From contig NZ_JAVIWL010000001.1 in assembly GCF_034314045.1 (NCBI RefSeq), positions 930,001-994,000 on the forward strand: a stretch of DNA of 64,000 nt. The letters are read 5' to 3'. The notes under the pieces are model-generated. The model was given only the letters and a program-made list of their open reading frames with translations, searched no databases and was not told where the DNA came from. Numbering within the stretch: position 1 is the first letter of the stretch; every line of letters begins with the position of its first letter. Below, piece by piece: positions 39,141 through 48,846 of the stretch. This DNA is from Glaciimonas sp. CA11.2 (GTDB lineage Bacteria > Pseudomonadota > Gammaproteobacteria > Burkholderiales > Burkholderiaceae_D). A program made the position numbers and the translations under genes.

Positions 39141-40391
39141 TTAATGCACCGCAGGCTGCCCTAAAGCCTGATCCAACAGCTCAATCCAATGCTTCACAGG
39201 CGTCTGCGTTCCCGACTGTAAATGCGTCAGACAACCAATGTTGGCAGATACGATCATCTCAGGCTGCGTAGCTTCCAGATTACGCAATTTGTTATCCCGC
39301 AACTGATGCGAGAGTTCTGGTTGCAACACAGAATAAGTCCCGGCCGAACCGCAACACAGGTGACTGTCAGCACACAGTTGCACGTCAACGCCAGCGCCAC
39401 GTAGCAAACCCTCTACCTTGCCGCGAATTTGTTGACCATGCTGCAAAGTGCACGGCGGATGAAAGACAACACGCTTACTGATTTTCCCTTTTAATTTAGC
39501 GAGTAACGGCGTCTCAAGCTCAGGCAAAATCTCACTTAAATCACGTGTCAGCGCAGAGATTTTTTGCGCTTTTTCGGCGTACTCAGCATCGGCAGCCAAC
39601 AAGTGTCCGTATTCTTTGACGGTAGTGCCGCAACCCGATGCAGTCATCACAATCGCCTCAATCTTTTGACCATTGCTACCATCGACATACGGCCACCATG
39701 CGTCGATATTGCGGCGCATATCATCAAGGCCGCCTTCGTGGTCGTTAAGGTGATAACGAATCGCCCCGCAACAACCTGCTTTGGGGGCAATTAATACTTG
39801 TACTTCCAGCGCGTCCAATACTCGCGCGGTTGCGCTATTGATATTGGGTGCCATCGCTGGTTGCACGCAGCCATCGAGAAGTAACATTTTGCGTGCATGC
39901 TGGCGTTGCGGCCAGCTTCCGGCCGCCTGTTTTGCCGGTAATTTTTCTTTCAGTTTTTGCGGCATCCAGGAACGCAAAGCTTGCCCCGTTTTAAACGCAG
40001 GCGTGAATAGCCATTTGCGCGGTAGCAGTTGTTTCAATGCCGTCCGTGTGATGCGCTGCTCTAATGATCTTGGTACTTGATCGTCAACAACCTTGCGACC
40101 AATATCCAGTAGCCGGCCGTATTCCACACCGGATGGGCAAGTCGATTCGCAATTGCGGCATGTCAGGCAGCGATCCAAATGCAGCTGTGTCTTGGCCGTG
40201 GCGGGTTGTCCTTCCAGAACTTGCTTGATGAGATAAATCCGTCCACGCGGTCCATCCAGCTCATCACCCAAAATCTGATAGGTGGGACAGGTGGCAGTGC
40301 AAAATCCGCAATGCACACAGGCGCGCAAAATTGCCTCGGCCTCCTGGCCTTCGCGGGTATCTTTGATGAATGGCGCTAAATTGGTTTGCAT
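39141..40391 (-). CDS. glcF: Glycolate oxidase iron-sulfur subunit
   Basis: GlcF passes electrons from the flavin subunits of glycolate dehydrogenase to the respiratory chain. I start it at the ATG at 40391 (MQTNLAPFIKDTREG), 416 residues; AGGA lies 4 nt upstream. Two 4Fe-4S clusters are evident: CVHCGFCTATCPTY near residue 25 and CLTCRNCESTCPSG near 75. The C-terminal half holds two cysteine-rich CCG domains (APKAGCCGAIRYH and HLCCGSAGTY). It follows glcE after 205 bp, a loose spacing for this operon. Confidence 0.95.
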   Translation of the reverse strand: MQTNLAPFIKDTREGQEAEAILRACVHCGFCTATCPTYQILGDELDGPRGRIYLIKQVLEGQPATAKTQLHLDRCLTCRNCESTCPSGVEYGRLLDIGRKVVDDQVPRSLEQRITRTALKQLLPRKWLFTPAFKTGQALRSWMPQKLKEKLPAKQAAGSWPQRQHARKMLLLDGCVQPAMAPNINSATARVLDALEVQVLIAPKAGCCGAIRYHLNDHEGGLDDMRRNIDAWWPYVDGSNGQKIEAIVMTASGCGTTVKEYGHLLAADAEYAEKAQKISALTRDLSEILPELETPLLAKLKGKISKRVVFHPPCTLQHGQQIRGKVEGLLRGAGVDVQLCADSHLCCGSAGTYSVLQPELSHQLRDNKLRNLEATQPEMIVSANIGCLTHLQSGTQTPVKHWIELLDQALGQPAVH

Positions 40392-40596
40392 AGAATCCTG
40401 AGGTTCAGTTATTGGCTTGCATCGAGAGTTGGCAAATATCCTTGCGGGGAAATTCACTACCCTTCTCTATGCTGGCGTGCTAACAATTGCGCATGCCTGA
40501 CGCAGTCGGTGCATTAAATTAAACGCAAAAAAATGTGTCGTAGAAAACGCGTCACTTGTATCGCACAATGACCATTCGCAAAAAAACATTTTTATC

Positions 40597-41649
40597 TTAT
40601 AAATCCTGATACATTCGTCCGCGATTAAAAATTCTGGCCGGATCAAACGTCGCTTTCAAATTATGATGAATTTTTGAGACTGCTGGCGCTAACGGCTGGA
40701 ATACGCCGACATTCTTATCGCCACCGCGATACAGAGTCGCGTGTCCTCCGACTGCACTGGCAGCGGCCCGTATATCCAAAGGATTGGCATCAGTGAGCAA
40801 CCAGCGTTGCGCGCCGCCCCACTCAATCATTGACGTTCCTGATAACGCAAGCGGAGGTGTTACAGATGGCACCGACAAACGCCAAATTGGCGATTGTGTA
40901 TCAAAAAATGCATGCGTTTGCTCACGTACTCCCTGCCAGAAAGCGTCGGCATCGGACACTGCTTCGCCGCCCATTTTTTTCTCTGCTGCGCTGACCGCAG
41001 CTTGTGCGCCGGCTAATCGAACGGTCAATACGCCATCACACCAGCAACTGGCAGAAATCGGCAATGGTTGACCACCCCATTCGTTCAACCAACGTAGCGC
41101 TTCAGCCTCGGCGACCATAAAACGGCGACTGCTGCTCGCAATTGCGCGTGGCAGCACTTTGATAGACGCTTCAAGTATCAAACCCAGCGTACCCATCGAT
41201 CCGGTTAATAAACGTGAGACATCATAACCAGCAACGTTCTTCATGACTTGACCGCCAAAATGCAGCACATCGCCTTTGCCATCCATCAACACCACGCCTA
41301 ATACATAATCGCGTAAAGCGCCAACCGACTGCCGAGAAGGACCAGATAATCCACTCGCCACCATACCGCCGACGGTGGCATTTGCGCCAAAGTGCGGAGG
41401 CTCAAATGCAAGCGCCTGACCGCGTTCTGCGAGTGCGGTCTCAATGTCTGCCAAGGGCGTGCCGCAACGTGCGGTAATCACTAGTTCGGTAGGCTCGTAA
41501 TCGATGATGCCGCTGTGTTCGCGGGTGTCAAGCACCGCGCCTTGCGGCGTTTGGCCGTACCAATCTTTGGTCCCGCCGCCGCGAATTTGCAGCGCACTTC
41601 CTGTGCTGTTGGCGGAAAGGATCTGATCCTTAAATTTTTGATTATCCAT
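40597..41649 (-). CDS. glcE: Glycolate oxidase FAD-binding subunit GlcE
   Basis: A 350-residue FAD-binding subunit of glycolate dehydrogenase. It has the PCMH-type FAD fold seen as LQIRGGGTKDWYG near residue 20, LAFEPPHFGANATVGGMVASGLSGPSRQ near 77, and QVMKNVAGYDVSRLLTGSMGTLGLILEAS near 130-160. The C-terminus ends DPARIFNRGRMYQDL, as in GlcE. It works with GlcD and GlcF and has no function alone in the known systems. It follows glcD by 76 bp. Confidence 0.94.
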   Translation of the reverse strand: MDNQKFKDQILSANSTGSALQIRGGGTKDWYGQTPQGAVLDTREHSGIIDYEPTELVITARCGTPLADIETALAERGQALAFEPPHFGANATVGGMVASGLSGPSRQSVGALRDYVLGVVLMDGKGDVLHFGGQVMKNVAGYDVSRLLTGSMGTLGLILEASIKVLPRAIASSSRRFMVAEAEALRWLNEWGGQPLPISASCWCDGVLTVRLAGAQAAVSAAEKKMGGEAVSDADAFWQGVREQTHAFFDTQSPIWRLSVPSVTPPLALSGTSMIEWGGAQRWLLTDANPLDIRAAASAVGGHATLYRGGDKNVGVFQPLAPAVSKIHHNLKATFDPARIFNRGRMYQDL

Positions 41650-41725
41650 CGTCTCGTTTCTGGTCTCGCTTTTGGCCTGATTTCCAGACCTGTTTTCATT
41701 TTTTCTGGCAACGTCGCACTATTTT

Positions 41726-43225
41726 TTAGAACCGCGGTAAATCCGGGAATTTTAGTTGACCACGCTTTACGTGCATTTTCCCGTATTCGGCACATCGTTG
41801 TAACGTCGGGATTGCCTTATCGGGGTTGAGCAAAAACGCCGTGTCAAACGCTCGCTTTACGCCAAAGAATGCCTCACGCTCGAGTGGCGAAAACTGCACA
41901 CACATCGAATTAATTTTTTCAATTCCAACACCATGTTCACCGGTAATCGTGCCACCGACTTCGACACACAACTCCAGAATTTCAGCGCCAAAAGCTTCAG
42001 CACGATGAAACTCGCCCGGCACGTTTGCATCGAACAAAATCAAAGGGTGCAAATTACCATCACCGGCATGGAACACGTTAGCGCAACGTAAGCCATGTTT
42101 GGTTTCCATTTCTTCAATCCGCAGCAATACTTGCGCCAGATTTTTCCTTGGAATCGTCCCGTCCATACAATAATAATCAGGTGAAATACGCCCTGCCGCC
42201 GGGAACGCATTTTTGCGTCCAGACCAAAACCGCAGTCGCTCAGCTTCCGATTGCGACACCTCAATCCGGGTCGCGCCGCTGGCATCAAGTACCGCGCTCA
42301 TACGACCGATTTCTTCCTCTACTTCTTCCGTTGTACCGTCCGACTCGCATAGCAAAATTGCGGCGGCATCAATGTCGTAACCGGCTTTGACAAACGGTTC
42401 AACCATGCGCGAACTGGTTTTATCCATCATCTCCAAACCGGCGGGAATAATCCCGGCGGCAATCACGTTGGCAACAGCATTGCCGCTTTTTACGACATCG
42501 TCGAACGACGCCATAATGACGCGAGCCAGTTGTGGTTTTGGAATGAGCTTGACGGTGACTTCAGTGACGATACCGAGCATGCCTTCGGAGCCGACAAAAA
42601 CGGAAAGCAAATCGAGGCCCGGTGCGTCCAGCGACGCGCCGCCCAGTTCGACGATCTCACCATCAATCGTAACCATACGCACGCGCATGACGTTATGCAC
42701 CGTGAGGCCGTATTTCAGGCAATGAACGCCGCCCGAGTTTTCTGCAACGTTACCACCTATCGTGCAGGCAATCTGCGATGACGGGTCTGGTGCGTAATAC
42801 AAATTATGTGCCGCCGCAGCGTCAGAAATGGCTAGATTACGCACGCCCGGCTGGACAACCGCGGTACGGGAATAGGCGTCCATTTTGACGATACGGTTAA
42901 GTTTGGCCGTCGACACTACAACGCCATCGGCAATCGGCATTGCCCCACCGGACAAGCCCGTTCCCGCGCCGCGTGGCACGATCGGTACTTTCAGATCACG
43001 GCAAATCTTGAGAATCGCGGCAACTTGCGCCTCGTTTTCCGGCAACGCGACGACCATTGGTAATTGCCGATACGCGGCCAAACCATCACACTCGTAGGGG
43101 CGCGTGTCCTCCTCATTGAATAGCACTGAATGCGTCGGCAGAACAGCACGCAACGCAGCAGCAACCTGACGTTGCCGTTCAGCAGTAAAAGAAGGTGTAA
43201 TTGAAGTCTCTGCGGGGGCGTTCAT
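41726..43225 (-). CDS. glcD: Glycolate oxidase FAD-linked subunit GlcD
   Basis: GlcD is the catalytic flavin subunit that oxidises glycolate to glyoxylate. The 499-residue length is usual. Features are VPRGAGTGLSGGAMPIADGVV near residue 85, the FAD-contacting YYAPDPSSQIACTIGGNVAENSGG near 140, LLSVFVGSEGMLGIVTEVTVKL near 205 and the metal/substrate motif HAGDGNLHPLI near 390, then GTITGEHGVGIEK near 430. The NADG-type histidines of the VAO family are in place. A LysR gene lies 304 bp upstream in the same direction. Confidence 0.95.
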   Translation of the reverse strand: MNAPAETSITPSFTAERQRQVAAALRAVLPTHSVLFNEEDTRPYECDGLAAYRQLPMVVALPENEAQVAAILKICRDLKVPIVPRGAGTGLSGGAMPIADGVVVSTAKLNRIVKMDAYSRTAVVQPGVRNLAISDAAAAHNLYYAPDPSSQIACTIGGNVAENSGGVHCLKYGLTVHNVMRVRMVTIDGEIVELGGASLDAPGLDLLSVFVGSEGMLGIVTEVTVKLIPKPQLARVIMASFDDVVKSGNAVANVIAAGIIPAGLEMMDKTSSRMVEPFVKAGYDIDAAAILLCESDGTTEEVEEEIGRMSAVLDASGATRIEVSQSEAERLRFWSGRKNAFPAAGRISPDYYCMDGTIPRKNLAQVLLRIEEMETKHGLRCANVFHAGDGNLHPLILFDANVPGEFHRAEAFGAEILELCVEVGGTITGEHGVGIEKINSMCVQFSPLEREAFFGVKRAFDTAFLLNPDKAIPTLQRCAEYGKMHVKRGQLKFPDLPRF

Positions 43226-43529
43226 GCGATTCCTATGCGAGATAACTGTAAGGTAGTAACGTGCTGTCGGAGGCTAAATGACAAACTTTAATTCAGACTT
43301 TAAGAGAGAAGGGAATCAGTTACCTGACTTTAACCATGCCGAACAGGCCATGAATACGCCATCACTCTCGCCCGCCCGCGCACGCTTTGTAGTGCAGAGT
43401 ATAGCGAAAATGTCATTGTCAGGCGGCGCTTATGTAACATCTGCGGCTGAAACTCTTTTGCTGTGCGGATGAATTTTTTTCACGTGTTTCAAAACCGCTC
43501 GAGTAAGACAGGCTACGCAAATCGATTTT
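43226..43529. other. glcD upstream region
   Basis: This 304-bp spacer must contain the glcD promoter. On the opposite strand a frame of 64 codons (43278-43472) has a GGAGG Shine-Dalgarno sequence 4 nt before its ATG, but its product resembles nothing I know and it runs antisense to the promoter region. I mention it without calling it a gene. Confidence 0.3.
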
Positions 43530-44435
43530 TTAAAGTCGTTTGAAGGTTTTTTTCATCCAGGCAATGAAAATCGTCACTTCCGGACGTTCATAGGGCTTTT
43601 GCTCGTACACCAGATAATAAGCATGCGGCGGAGAAGTCAGACTCACGTCAAACAATTGCACCAACTCTCCATCTGCGATCATTTTTTGTGCAAAGTGTTT
43701 GCGCGTCAATCCGACGCCAAATCCATTTCGAATCAACTCAAGCAGCAATCCTAAATCGTCTGCGCGCAATCCCGACGCAGGCTCCGGCCAATCCAATCCG
43801 GCTGCCTCAAACCAAGGCTGCCAAGGCTCTAAAGCAGAGCGTAATAGTGTTGCCTTGCGCAAATCGGCAGGCGTATCAATACCACCGATTTGACGCAAAT
43901 AATCCGGCGTAGCAACGGCAAACGCAGGTTCCTCGAAGAGTTTTTCGGTCGTGGTGTTGGGATATCTGCCAGCGCCAAAACGCACTTCAATATCACTTTC
44001 CGAAAGACTTAAGTCGTACAGCGGAACCGACAAGAATATTTCTACAACTATGTCCGGATGCTCTGCGATAAAACTGCCTAAATGCGGAATCAGCAAATAG
44101 CGTGCAAAGGTGGGTGGCACTGTTATTTTGATCCGCGGCTGCGCCTGAGAAGCGCGATGCGGCATCGGAAACTCAATTAACGTGCGCAAAGCATTGCGTA
44201 CCACGTCCAGATACCGGCGGCCAAATTCCGACAAAGTGACGGTGCGCCCTTCACGACTAAACAGCCGCTCACCGACGAAATCCTCAAGCAAGCGAATCCG
44301 GTGCGACAGCGCCGAAGGCGTAATGCATAACTCATCGGCAGCGAGTGCAAATGAGTTATGGCGCGCTGCGGCCTCGAACGCCGACAGGGCGTGGACCGGT
44401 GGCAATCGGGTCGCGATGGAGGACTTGTTTAGCAT
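43530..44435 (-). CDS. LysR-family regulator, GcvA-like
   Basis: A 301-residue LysR-type regulator. The N-terminus LPPVHALSAFEAAARHNSFALAADELCITPSALSHRIRLLEDFVGERLF is typical of the GcvA subgroup; the effector domain follows from about residue 90. It lies between two sets of D-2-hydroxyacid dehydrogenase genes, upstream of glcDEF in the same direction, so control of glycolate or lactate use is a reasonable inference. Its effector cannot be read from sequence. Confidence 0.88.
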   Translation of the reverse strand: MLNKSSIATRLPPVHALSAFEAAARHNSFALAADELCITPSALSHRIRLLEDFVGERLFSREGRTVTLSEFGRRYLDVVRNALRTLIEFPMPHRASQAQPRIKITVPPTFARYLLIPHLGSFIAEHPDIVVEIFLSVPLYDLSLSESDIEVRFGAGRYPNTTTEKLFEEPAFAVATPDYLRQIGGIDTPADLRKATLLRSALEPWQPWFEAAGLDWPEPASGLRADDLGLLLELIRNGFGVGLTRKHFAQKMIADGELVQLFDVSLTSPPHAYYLVYEQKPYERPEVTIFIAWMKKTFKRL

Positions 44436-44609
44436 ATTCCGTATGAGGCAATTTTCATTCGATATCCGAAAGTGCGATTTAGTGATTCACTGATCTGATG
44501 TTGCAATCACTGAACGCTGTAGCATACCGCGCTGCAACGCTTAGGGCCGAAGATACTTTTAGGACTAACTGAAAGTATCCATTTTGCTTTTATAGATAGT
44601 CGTATCGCC

Positions 44610-46019
44610 CTACCAACGAATAATTTTACCGGGATTAAGAATATTCTTCGGATCAAAAGCATGCTTCAGCACCCGCATAGTCTCAATCGCGGCGTCGCCA
44701 TGTTCAGCGATCAAAAAATCCATCTTATGCAAGCCGACACCATGTTCACCGGTGCAAGTTCCATCCATCGAAATCGCTAACGCCACCATGCGACTATTAA
44801 TACCTTCGGCGCAAGCAATCTCCTCCGCATTATCTGGATCAACCAGCATTTGCACATGAAAATTGCCATCACCAACATGGCCTAATATCGAATAAATCAT
44901 GCCGTGAGCATCGCAATCTGCTTTGGTCGACAACATGCATTCTGCTAAGCGCGAAATCGGCACGCAACAATCGGTTGATATGGCGCGAGATCCCGGACGC
45001 AACTGCAAGAGCGAAAAAAAAGCGTTATGTCGCGCAGCCCACAAACGTGAACGATCTTCAGGCTGCGTCGCCCATTCGAAGCCAATTGCGTGGAACTCAT
45101 TGACCACGGACTGGACCACTTCGGCTTGTTCTTTCACGCCGTTTTCGCTGCCGTGAAACTCAAATAGTAATAATGGTTTTTCTGGCAAGCCTAATTTAGC
45201 ATTGGCATTAATCGCCTTGACACTATTTTCATCGAGAAATTCGACCCGCGCAATCGGTACACCAAGCTGAATAATCTGAATCACTGAGGTGACGGCGTCA
45301 CCGATAGTCTCGAACGAACACACCGCCGCAGAAATAGCTTCGGGCTGCGGATATAGCCGAACGGTCACCTCTGTAATAATGCCCAACGTCCCTTCACTAC
45401 CGACAAATATGCGCGTCAGATCATAGCCAGCGGAAGATTTTTTAGCGCGCGTGCCGGTTTTGATAATACGGCCATCCGATGTGACGACGGTCAGCGCCAA
45501 AGTGTTCTCACGCATGGTGCCGTAACGCACGGCGTTAGTCCCGGACGCACGCGTCGCGGCCATGCCACCAAGCGACGCATCAGCACCCGGATCAATGGGG
45601 AAAAACAGTCCGCTATCTTTGATTTCGTGATTGATCTGCTTGCGCGTCACACCGGCCTGAACCGTAGCGGTCATATCTTCAGCGTGCACCGCCAACAGAC
45701 GATTCATGCGTGACAAGTCGATCGAAATACCGCCTTGCAAGGCCAATATATGGCCTTCCAGAGATGTCCCGCAACCGTACGGAATGAGCGGTATTTGATA
45801 TTCACTGCACAATTTGACGGTCGCCGCGACATCTTCGGTCGACTCAGCAAACACCACGGCATCAGGCAACATCGGATCGTAGGACGATTCGTCACTACCG
45901 TGATGCGCGCGCATGGCATGCGTAGTGGAGAAGCGGTCCCCAAATAAGGTTTTGAGTACAACAAGCAACGCGTCAGGCAGCGGCTTTTTTAATGCTGCCA
46001 ATGTGGCGATATGATTCAT
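44610..46019 (-). CDS. FAD-linked D-2-hydroxyacid (D-lactate) dehydrogenase
   Basis: A 469-residue cytoplasmic flavoenzyme of the VAO/PCMH family, closest in pattern to cytochrome-linked D-lactate dehydrogenases (LDHD/DLD type). The FAD-binding stretch LIPYGCGTSLEGHI is near residue 75, FFPIDPGADASLGGMAATRASG near 140, FVGSEGTLGIITEVTVRL near 205, and ILGHVGDGNFHVQMLVDP near 370 then CTGEHGVGLHKMDFL near 415 bear the catalytic histidines. It is monocistronic here, without iron-sulfur partner. GlcD-like and DLD-like enzymes overlap in substrates, so glycolate or 2-hydroxyglutarate are alternatives. Confidence 0.87.
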   Translation of the reverse strand: MNHIATLAALKKPLPDALLVVLKTLFGDRFSTTHAMRAHHGSDESSYDPMLPDAVVFAESTEDVAATVKLCSEYQIPLIPYGCGTSLEGHILALQGGISIDLSRMNRLLAVHAEDMTATVQAGVTRKQINHEIKDSGLFFPIDPGADASLGGMAATRASGTNAVRYGTMRENTLALTVVTSDGRIIKTGTRAKKSSAGYDLTRIFVGSEGTLGIITEVTVRLYPQPEAISAAVCSFETIGDAVTSVIQIIQLGVPIARVEFLDENSVKAINANAKLGLPEKPLLLFEFHGSENGVKEQAEVVQSVVNEFHAIGFEWATQPEDRSRLWAARHNAFFSLLQLRPGSRAISTDCCVPISRLAECMLSTKADCDAHGMIYSILGHVGDGNFHVQMLVDPDNAEEIACAEGINSRMVALAISMDGTCTGEHGVGLHKMDFLIAEHGDAAIETMRVLKHAFDPKNILNPGKIIRW

Positions 46020-46094
46020 AAGAGTCTCCGTTTTGTTAAGATTTTACTCTTCGATAGCGATTGCCGGGAATTTGTCACGGCATTGGGCCACTAG

Positions 46095-46123
46095 TGTAAA
46101 GTAATCGCCTATCTCACTATAAT
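46095..46123 (+). promoter_or_regulatory. Possible promoter of the adenosyltransferase gene
   Basis: A perfect TATAAT at 46118-46123 follows a weak TGTAAA at 46095-46100 with 17-bp spacing and lies 19 nt before the ATG. The message would have a leader of only about a dozen bases and there is no Shine-Dalgarno sequence. Confidence 0.4.
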
Positions 46124-46142
46124 TTCACTATATACAACCAAC

Positions 46143-46700
46143 ATGGGTAATCGACTCTCAAAAATAGCTACGCGCACGGGCGACAACGGCACAACTGGCC
46201 TTGGCGACGGTAGCCGCACAGACAAAGATAGTCTGCGGATTCACGCAATCGGCGATGTCGATGAACTGAACTCACATCTCGGTGTTTTACTCTGCGAGGT
46301 ATTACCGACTACTTTGCGCGATGATCTGCTGACGATTCAGCATGATTTATTCGATCTCGGTGGCGAGTTGTGTATTCCGGGTTACGTGATGATCAAGGAG
46401 TCACAAGTGGCGCGACTTGACGCATTGCTCGAAAAATATAATGCAGACTTGCCACCGTTACGGGAATTTATTTTACCTGGCGGAGCACGCACAGCGGCGC
46501 TGGCACATGTTTGCCGGACAGTGTGTCGCCGCGCTGAGCGCAGTATCATCACGCTGGGCAAGAGTGAAACGGTCAACGTTCCTGTGCGGCTTTACGTCAA
46601 TCGACTATCGGATTTGTTGTTTGTTTTGTCGCGGGTGTTAAATCGGTTGGATGGCGGCAGCGATGTTTTGTGGAAAAATGTCGGGCGCAGTGACGTTTGA
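46143..46700 (+). CDS. ATP:cob(I)alamin adenosyltransferase, PduO type
   Basis: A 185-residue enzyme that adds the adenosyl group to reduced cobalamin to make coenzyme B12. The PduO-type ATP-binding motif TRTGDNGTTGLGDGSRTDKDS spans residues 10-30, then GDVDELNSHLG, ILPGG, and the C-terminal HVCRTVCRRAERSI and NRLSDLLFVLSRVLN helices. No other cobalamin gene is nearby, so it probably serves salvage for a B12-dependent enzyme elsewhere. It is convergent with dxs. Confidence 0.93.
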   Translation: MGNRLSKIATRTGDNGTTGLGDGSRTDKDSLRIHAIGDVDELNSHLGVLLCEVLPTTLRDDLLTIQHDLFDLGGELCIPGYVMIKESQVARLDALLEKYNADLPPLREFILPGGARTAALAHVCRTVCRRAERSIITLGKSETVNVPVRLYVNRLSDLLFVLSRVLNRLDGGSDVLWKNVGRSDV

Positions 46701-46721
46701 GCCGCTTTGATCGCTATTGCG

Positions 46722-46886
46722 CTATTGATGAGACCTGAGCGTTGACAAGATTTTAGCGTCGATGGTGATCTGGATCGGTTGCGTAATGCGTTCCTTTTCT
46801 GCTTCGGGCAGATGCTCCAACAAAGCAAATCAGACTGCACCGATGAAGACTTTTTTATTGGCCGGATCGTCCACTAATGCACTCAC
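46722..46886 (-). pseudogene. Possible decayed coding fragment between the PduO gene and dxs
   Basis: On the minus strand a 55-codon frame reads VSALVDDPANKKVFIGAV, a TGA, then FALLEHLPEAEKERITQPIQ and ITIDAKILSTLRSHQ. The composition is protein-like on both sides of the stop, unlike random spacer. I do not recognise it. It may be a relic of a gene that followed dxs or chance. A perfect 10-bp inverted repeat (CTACGGTCTT 46886-46895 / AAGACCGTAG 46912-46921) abuts its upstream end. Confidence 0.25.
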
Positions 46887-46970
46887 TACGGTCTTTGTAA
46901 ATTACCTATCGAAGACCGTAGCTGACAACACACTTAATCACCCATCATCAGAGGGAATCAAAAACCCAAT

Positions 46971-48842
46971 CTAATTCTGCATAGCCACCAAATGCAATAC
47001 CTCTTTGCCAAATCGTTGACGAATACTCGCCGCAATTCCTTCTGCATTCAAACCACACATCGCCAATAACTGTGTAGCGTCACCATGATCGATAAAACGA
47101 TCGGGCAAACCCAGATTCAGAAGCGGTTTGACACATCCTGCCGCCGCCAAAGCTTCTGCCACCGCGGCGCCAGCGCCACCCATGATCGAACCTTCTTCTA
47201 CAGTGACAATTGCCTCGTGCGAATTTGCCAGTTCGAGTAACAGCGCAACATCCAGCGGTTTAATGAAGCGCATATTAGCGACGGTCGCATTCAATGCTTC
47301 GGCCGCTTCAAGACTTGGCGCAACCATCGTACCAAAGGCCAAAATCGCTATTCCCTTACCTTCGCGCCGAATCTCGCCTTTGCCAAATGGCAACCCAACT
47401 AATGCCTGATCAATCACTGCGCCAACACCACTGCCACGGGGATAGCGCACGGCGGCTGGCCCTTTGTAGAGATAAGCTGTCGACAACATCTGGCGACATT
47501 CGTTTTCGTCAGACGCAGCCATGACCACCATGTTGGGAATACAACGCAAGAAAGCGATGTCATAATTGCCAGCGTGAGTCGCGCCATCAGCTCCGACCAG
47601 ACCAGCACGATCAAGCGCAAAGGTGACATCCAGATTTTGCAGCGCGACATCATGTATCAATTGATCATAAGCACGTTGCAAGAAGGTCGAATAAATCGCC
47701 ACAACTGGCTTGAGGCCTTCGCAAGCAAGGCCAGCGGCAAAAGTCACCGCGTGTTGCTCGGCGATACCAACATCGTAGTAACGCTCTGGAAAGCGCTGCT
47801 CAAACTCCACCAATCCAGAGCCGCCCGCCATTGCTGGCGTAATACCGATTAGTTTTTCATCTTGCGCTGCCATATCGCATAGCCAGTCACTGAAAACTTG
47901 TGTATACGTCATCTTGCTGGACGTCGCTGGCTTGATGCCGACGGCTGGATTAAACTTTCCGGGCCCGTGATAAAGCACGGGATCGGCCTCAGCCAACTTA
48001 TAACCCTGACCTTTTTTTGTTACCACGTGCAAAAATTGCGGACCTTTCAAATGCTTCAGATTTTGCAACGTTGGAATCAGCGATTCCAAATCATGCCCAT
48101 CAATGGGGCCGATGTAATTGAAACCTAATTCCTCAAACATGGTGGCAGGTACAATCATGCCTTTGGCGTGCTCTTCAAACCGCTTGGCCAATTGCAACAC
48201 TGGTCCCGGCAGCATCGATTTGCCGACATTTTTGGCCTTGGCATAAAATTGACCGGACATCAAGCGCGCCAGATAACGATTCAATGCGCCGACCGGTGGA
48301 GAGATCGACATATCGTTGTCATTTAAGATAACCAACATATTGATGTCGTCATACACGCCAGCGTTGTTCATCGCCTCAAAAACCATACCGGCGGTCATTG
48401 CACCGTCACCGATCACTGCGACAGCGTGACGATCCTTTTCACCTTTGGTCTTGGCGGCCAAGGCCATGCCCAGCGCTGCCGAAATCGATGTTGAGGAATG
48501 CGCCGTCCCAAAGGTATCGTATTCACTCTCGTCACGACGAGGAAATCCCGAAATACCTTCAAACTGACGCAAGGTTTTCATTTGATCACGACGACCTGTC
48601 AGTATTTTGTGCGGGTAGGTTTGGTGACCTACGTCCCATACGATACGATCTTCGGGCGTATTAAAAACGTAATGCAGCGCGATTGTCAGTTCAACGGTTC
48701 CTAAATTTGACGACAAATGGCCGCCAGTCTGGGACACGGAATCAATAACGAATTCGCGTAGTTCATCAGCCAGCGGTCGCAATTGCGCACGCGTTAAAAG
48801 GCGCAAGTCGGCCGGGCTGTTTATTGTATTAAGTAAATTCAT
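46971..48842 (-). CDS. dxs: 1-deoxy-D-xylulose-5-phosphate synthase
   Basis: Dxs condenses pyruvate and glyceraldehyde-3-phosphate, the first step of the MEP isoprenoid pathway, using thiamine diphosphate and magnesium. The ATG at 48842 ([16 protein letters not shown]) gives 623 residues. Visible are [12 protein letters not shown] near 75, the ThDP motif [18 protein letters not shown] near 150, [25 protein letters not shown] and [15 protein letters not shown] near 425. It begins 4 bp after the ispA stop and ends the xseB-ispA-dxs operon. Confidence 0.97.
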   Translation of the reverse strand: MNLLNTINSPADLRLLTRAQLRPLADELREFVIDSVSQTGGHLSSNLGTVELTIALHYVFNTPEDRIVWDVGHQTYPHKILTGRRDQMKTLRQFEGISGFPRRDESEYDTFGTAHSSTSISAALGMALAAKTKGEKDRHAVAVIGDGAMTAGMVFEAMNNAGVYDDINMLVILNDNDMSISPPVGALNRYLARLMSGQFYAKAKNVGKSMLPGPVLQLAKRFEEHAKGMIVPATMFEELGFNYIGPIDGHDLESLIPTLQNLKHLKGPQFLHVVTKKGQGYKLAEADPVLYHGPGKFNPAVGIKPATSSKMTYTQVFSDWLCDMAAQDEKLIGITPAMAGGSGLVEFEQRFPERYYDVGIAEQHAVTFAAGLACEGLKPVVAIYSTFLQRAYDQLIHDVALQNLDVTFALDRAGLVGADGATHAGNYDIAFLRCIPNMVVMAASDENECRQMLSTAYLYKGPAAVRYPRGSGVGAVIDQALVGLPFGKGEIRREGKGIAILAFGTMVAPSLEAAEALNATVANMRFIKPLDVALLLELANSHEAIVTVEEGSIMGGAGAAVAEALAAAGCVKPLLNLGLPDRFIDHGDATQLLAMCGLNAEGIAASIRQRFGKEVLHLVAMQN

Positions 48843-48846
48843 GGGA

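Noticed and set aside
43278..43472. 64-codon plus-strand frame with GGAGG before its ATG
   Set aside because: Lies antisense in the glcD promoter region, unrecognisable product and short Shine-Dalgarno spacing; not enough for a gene call.
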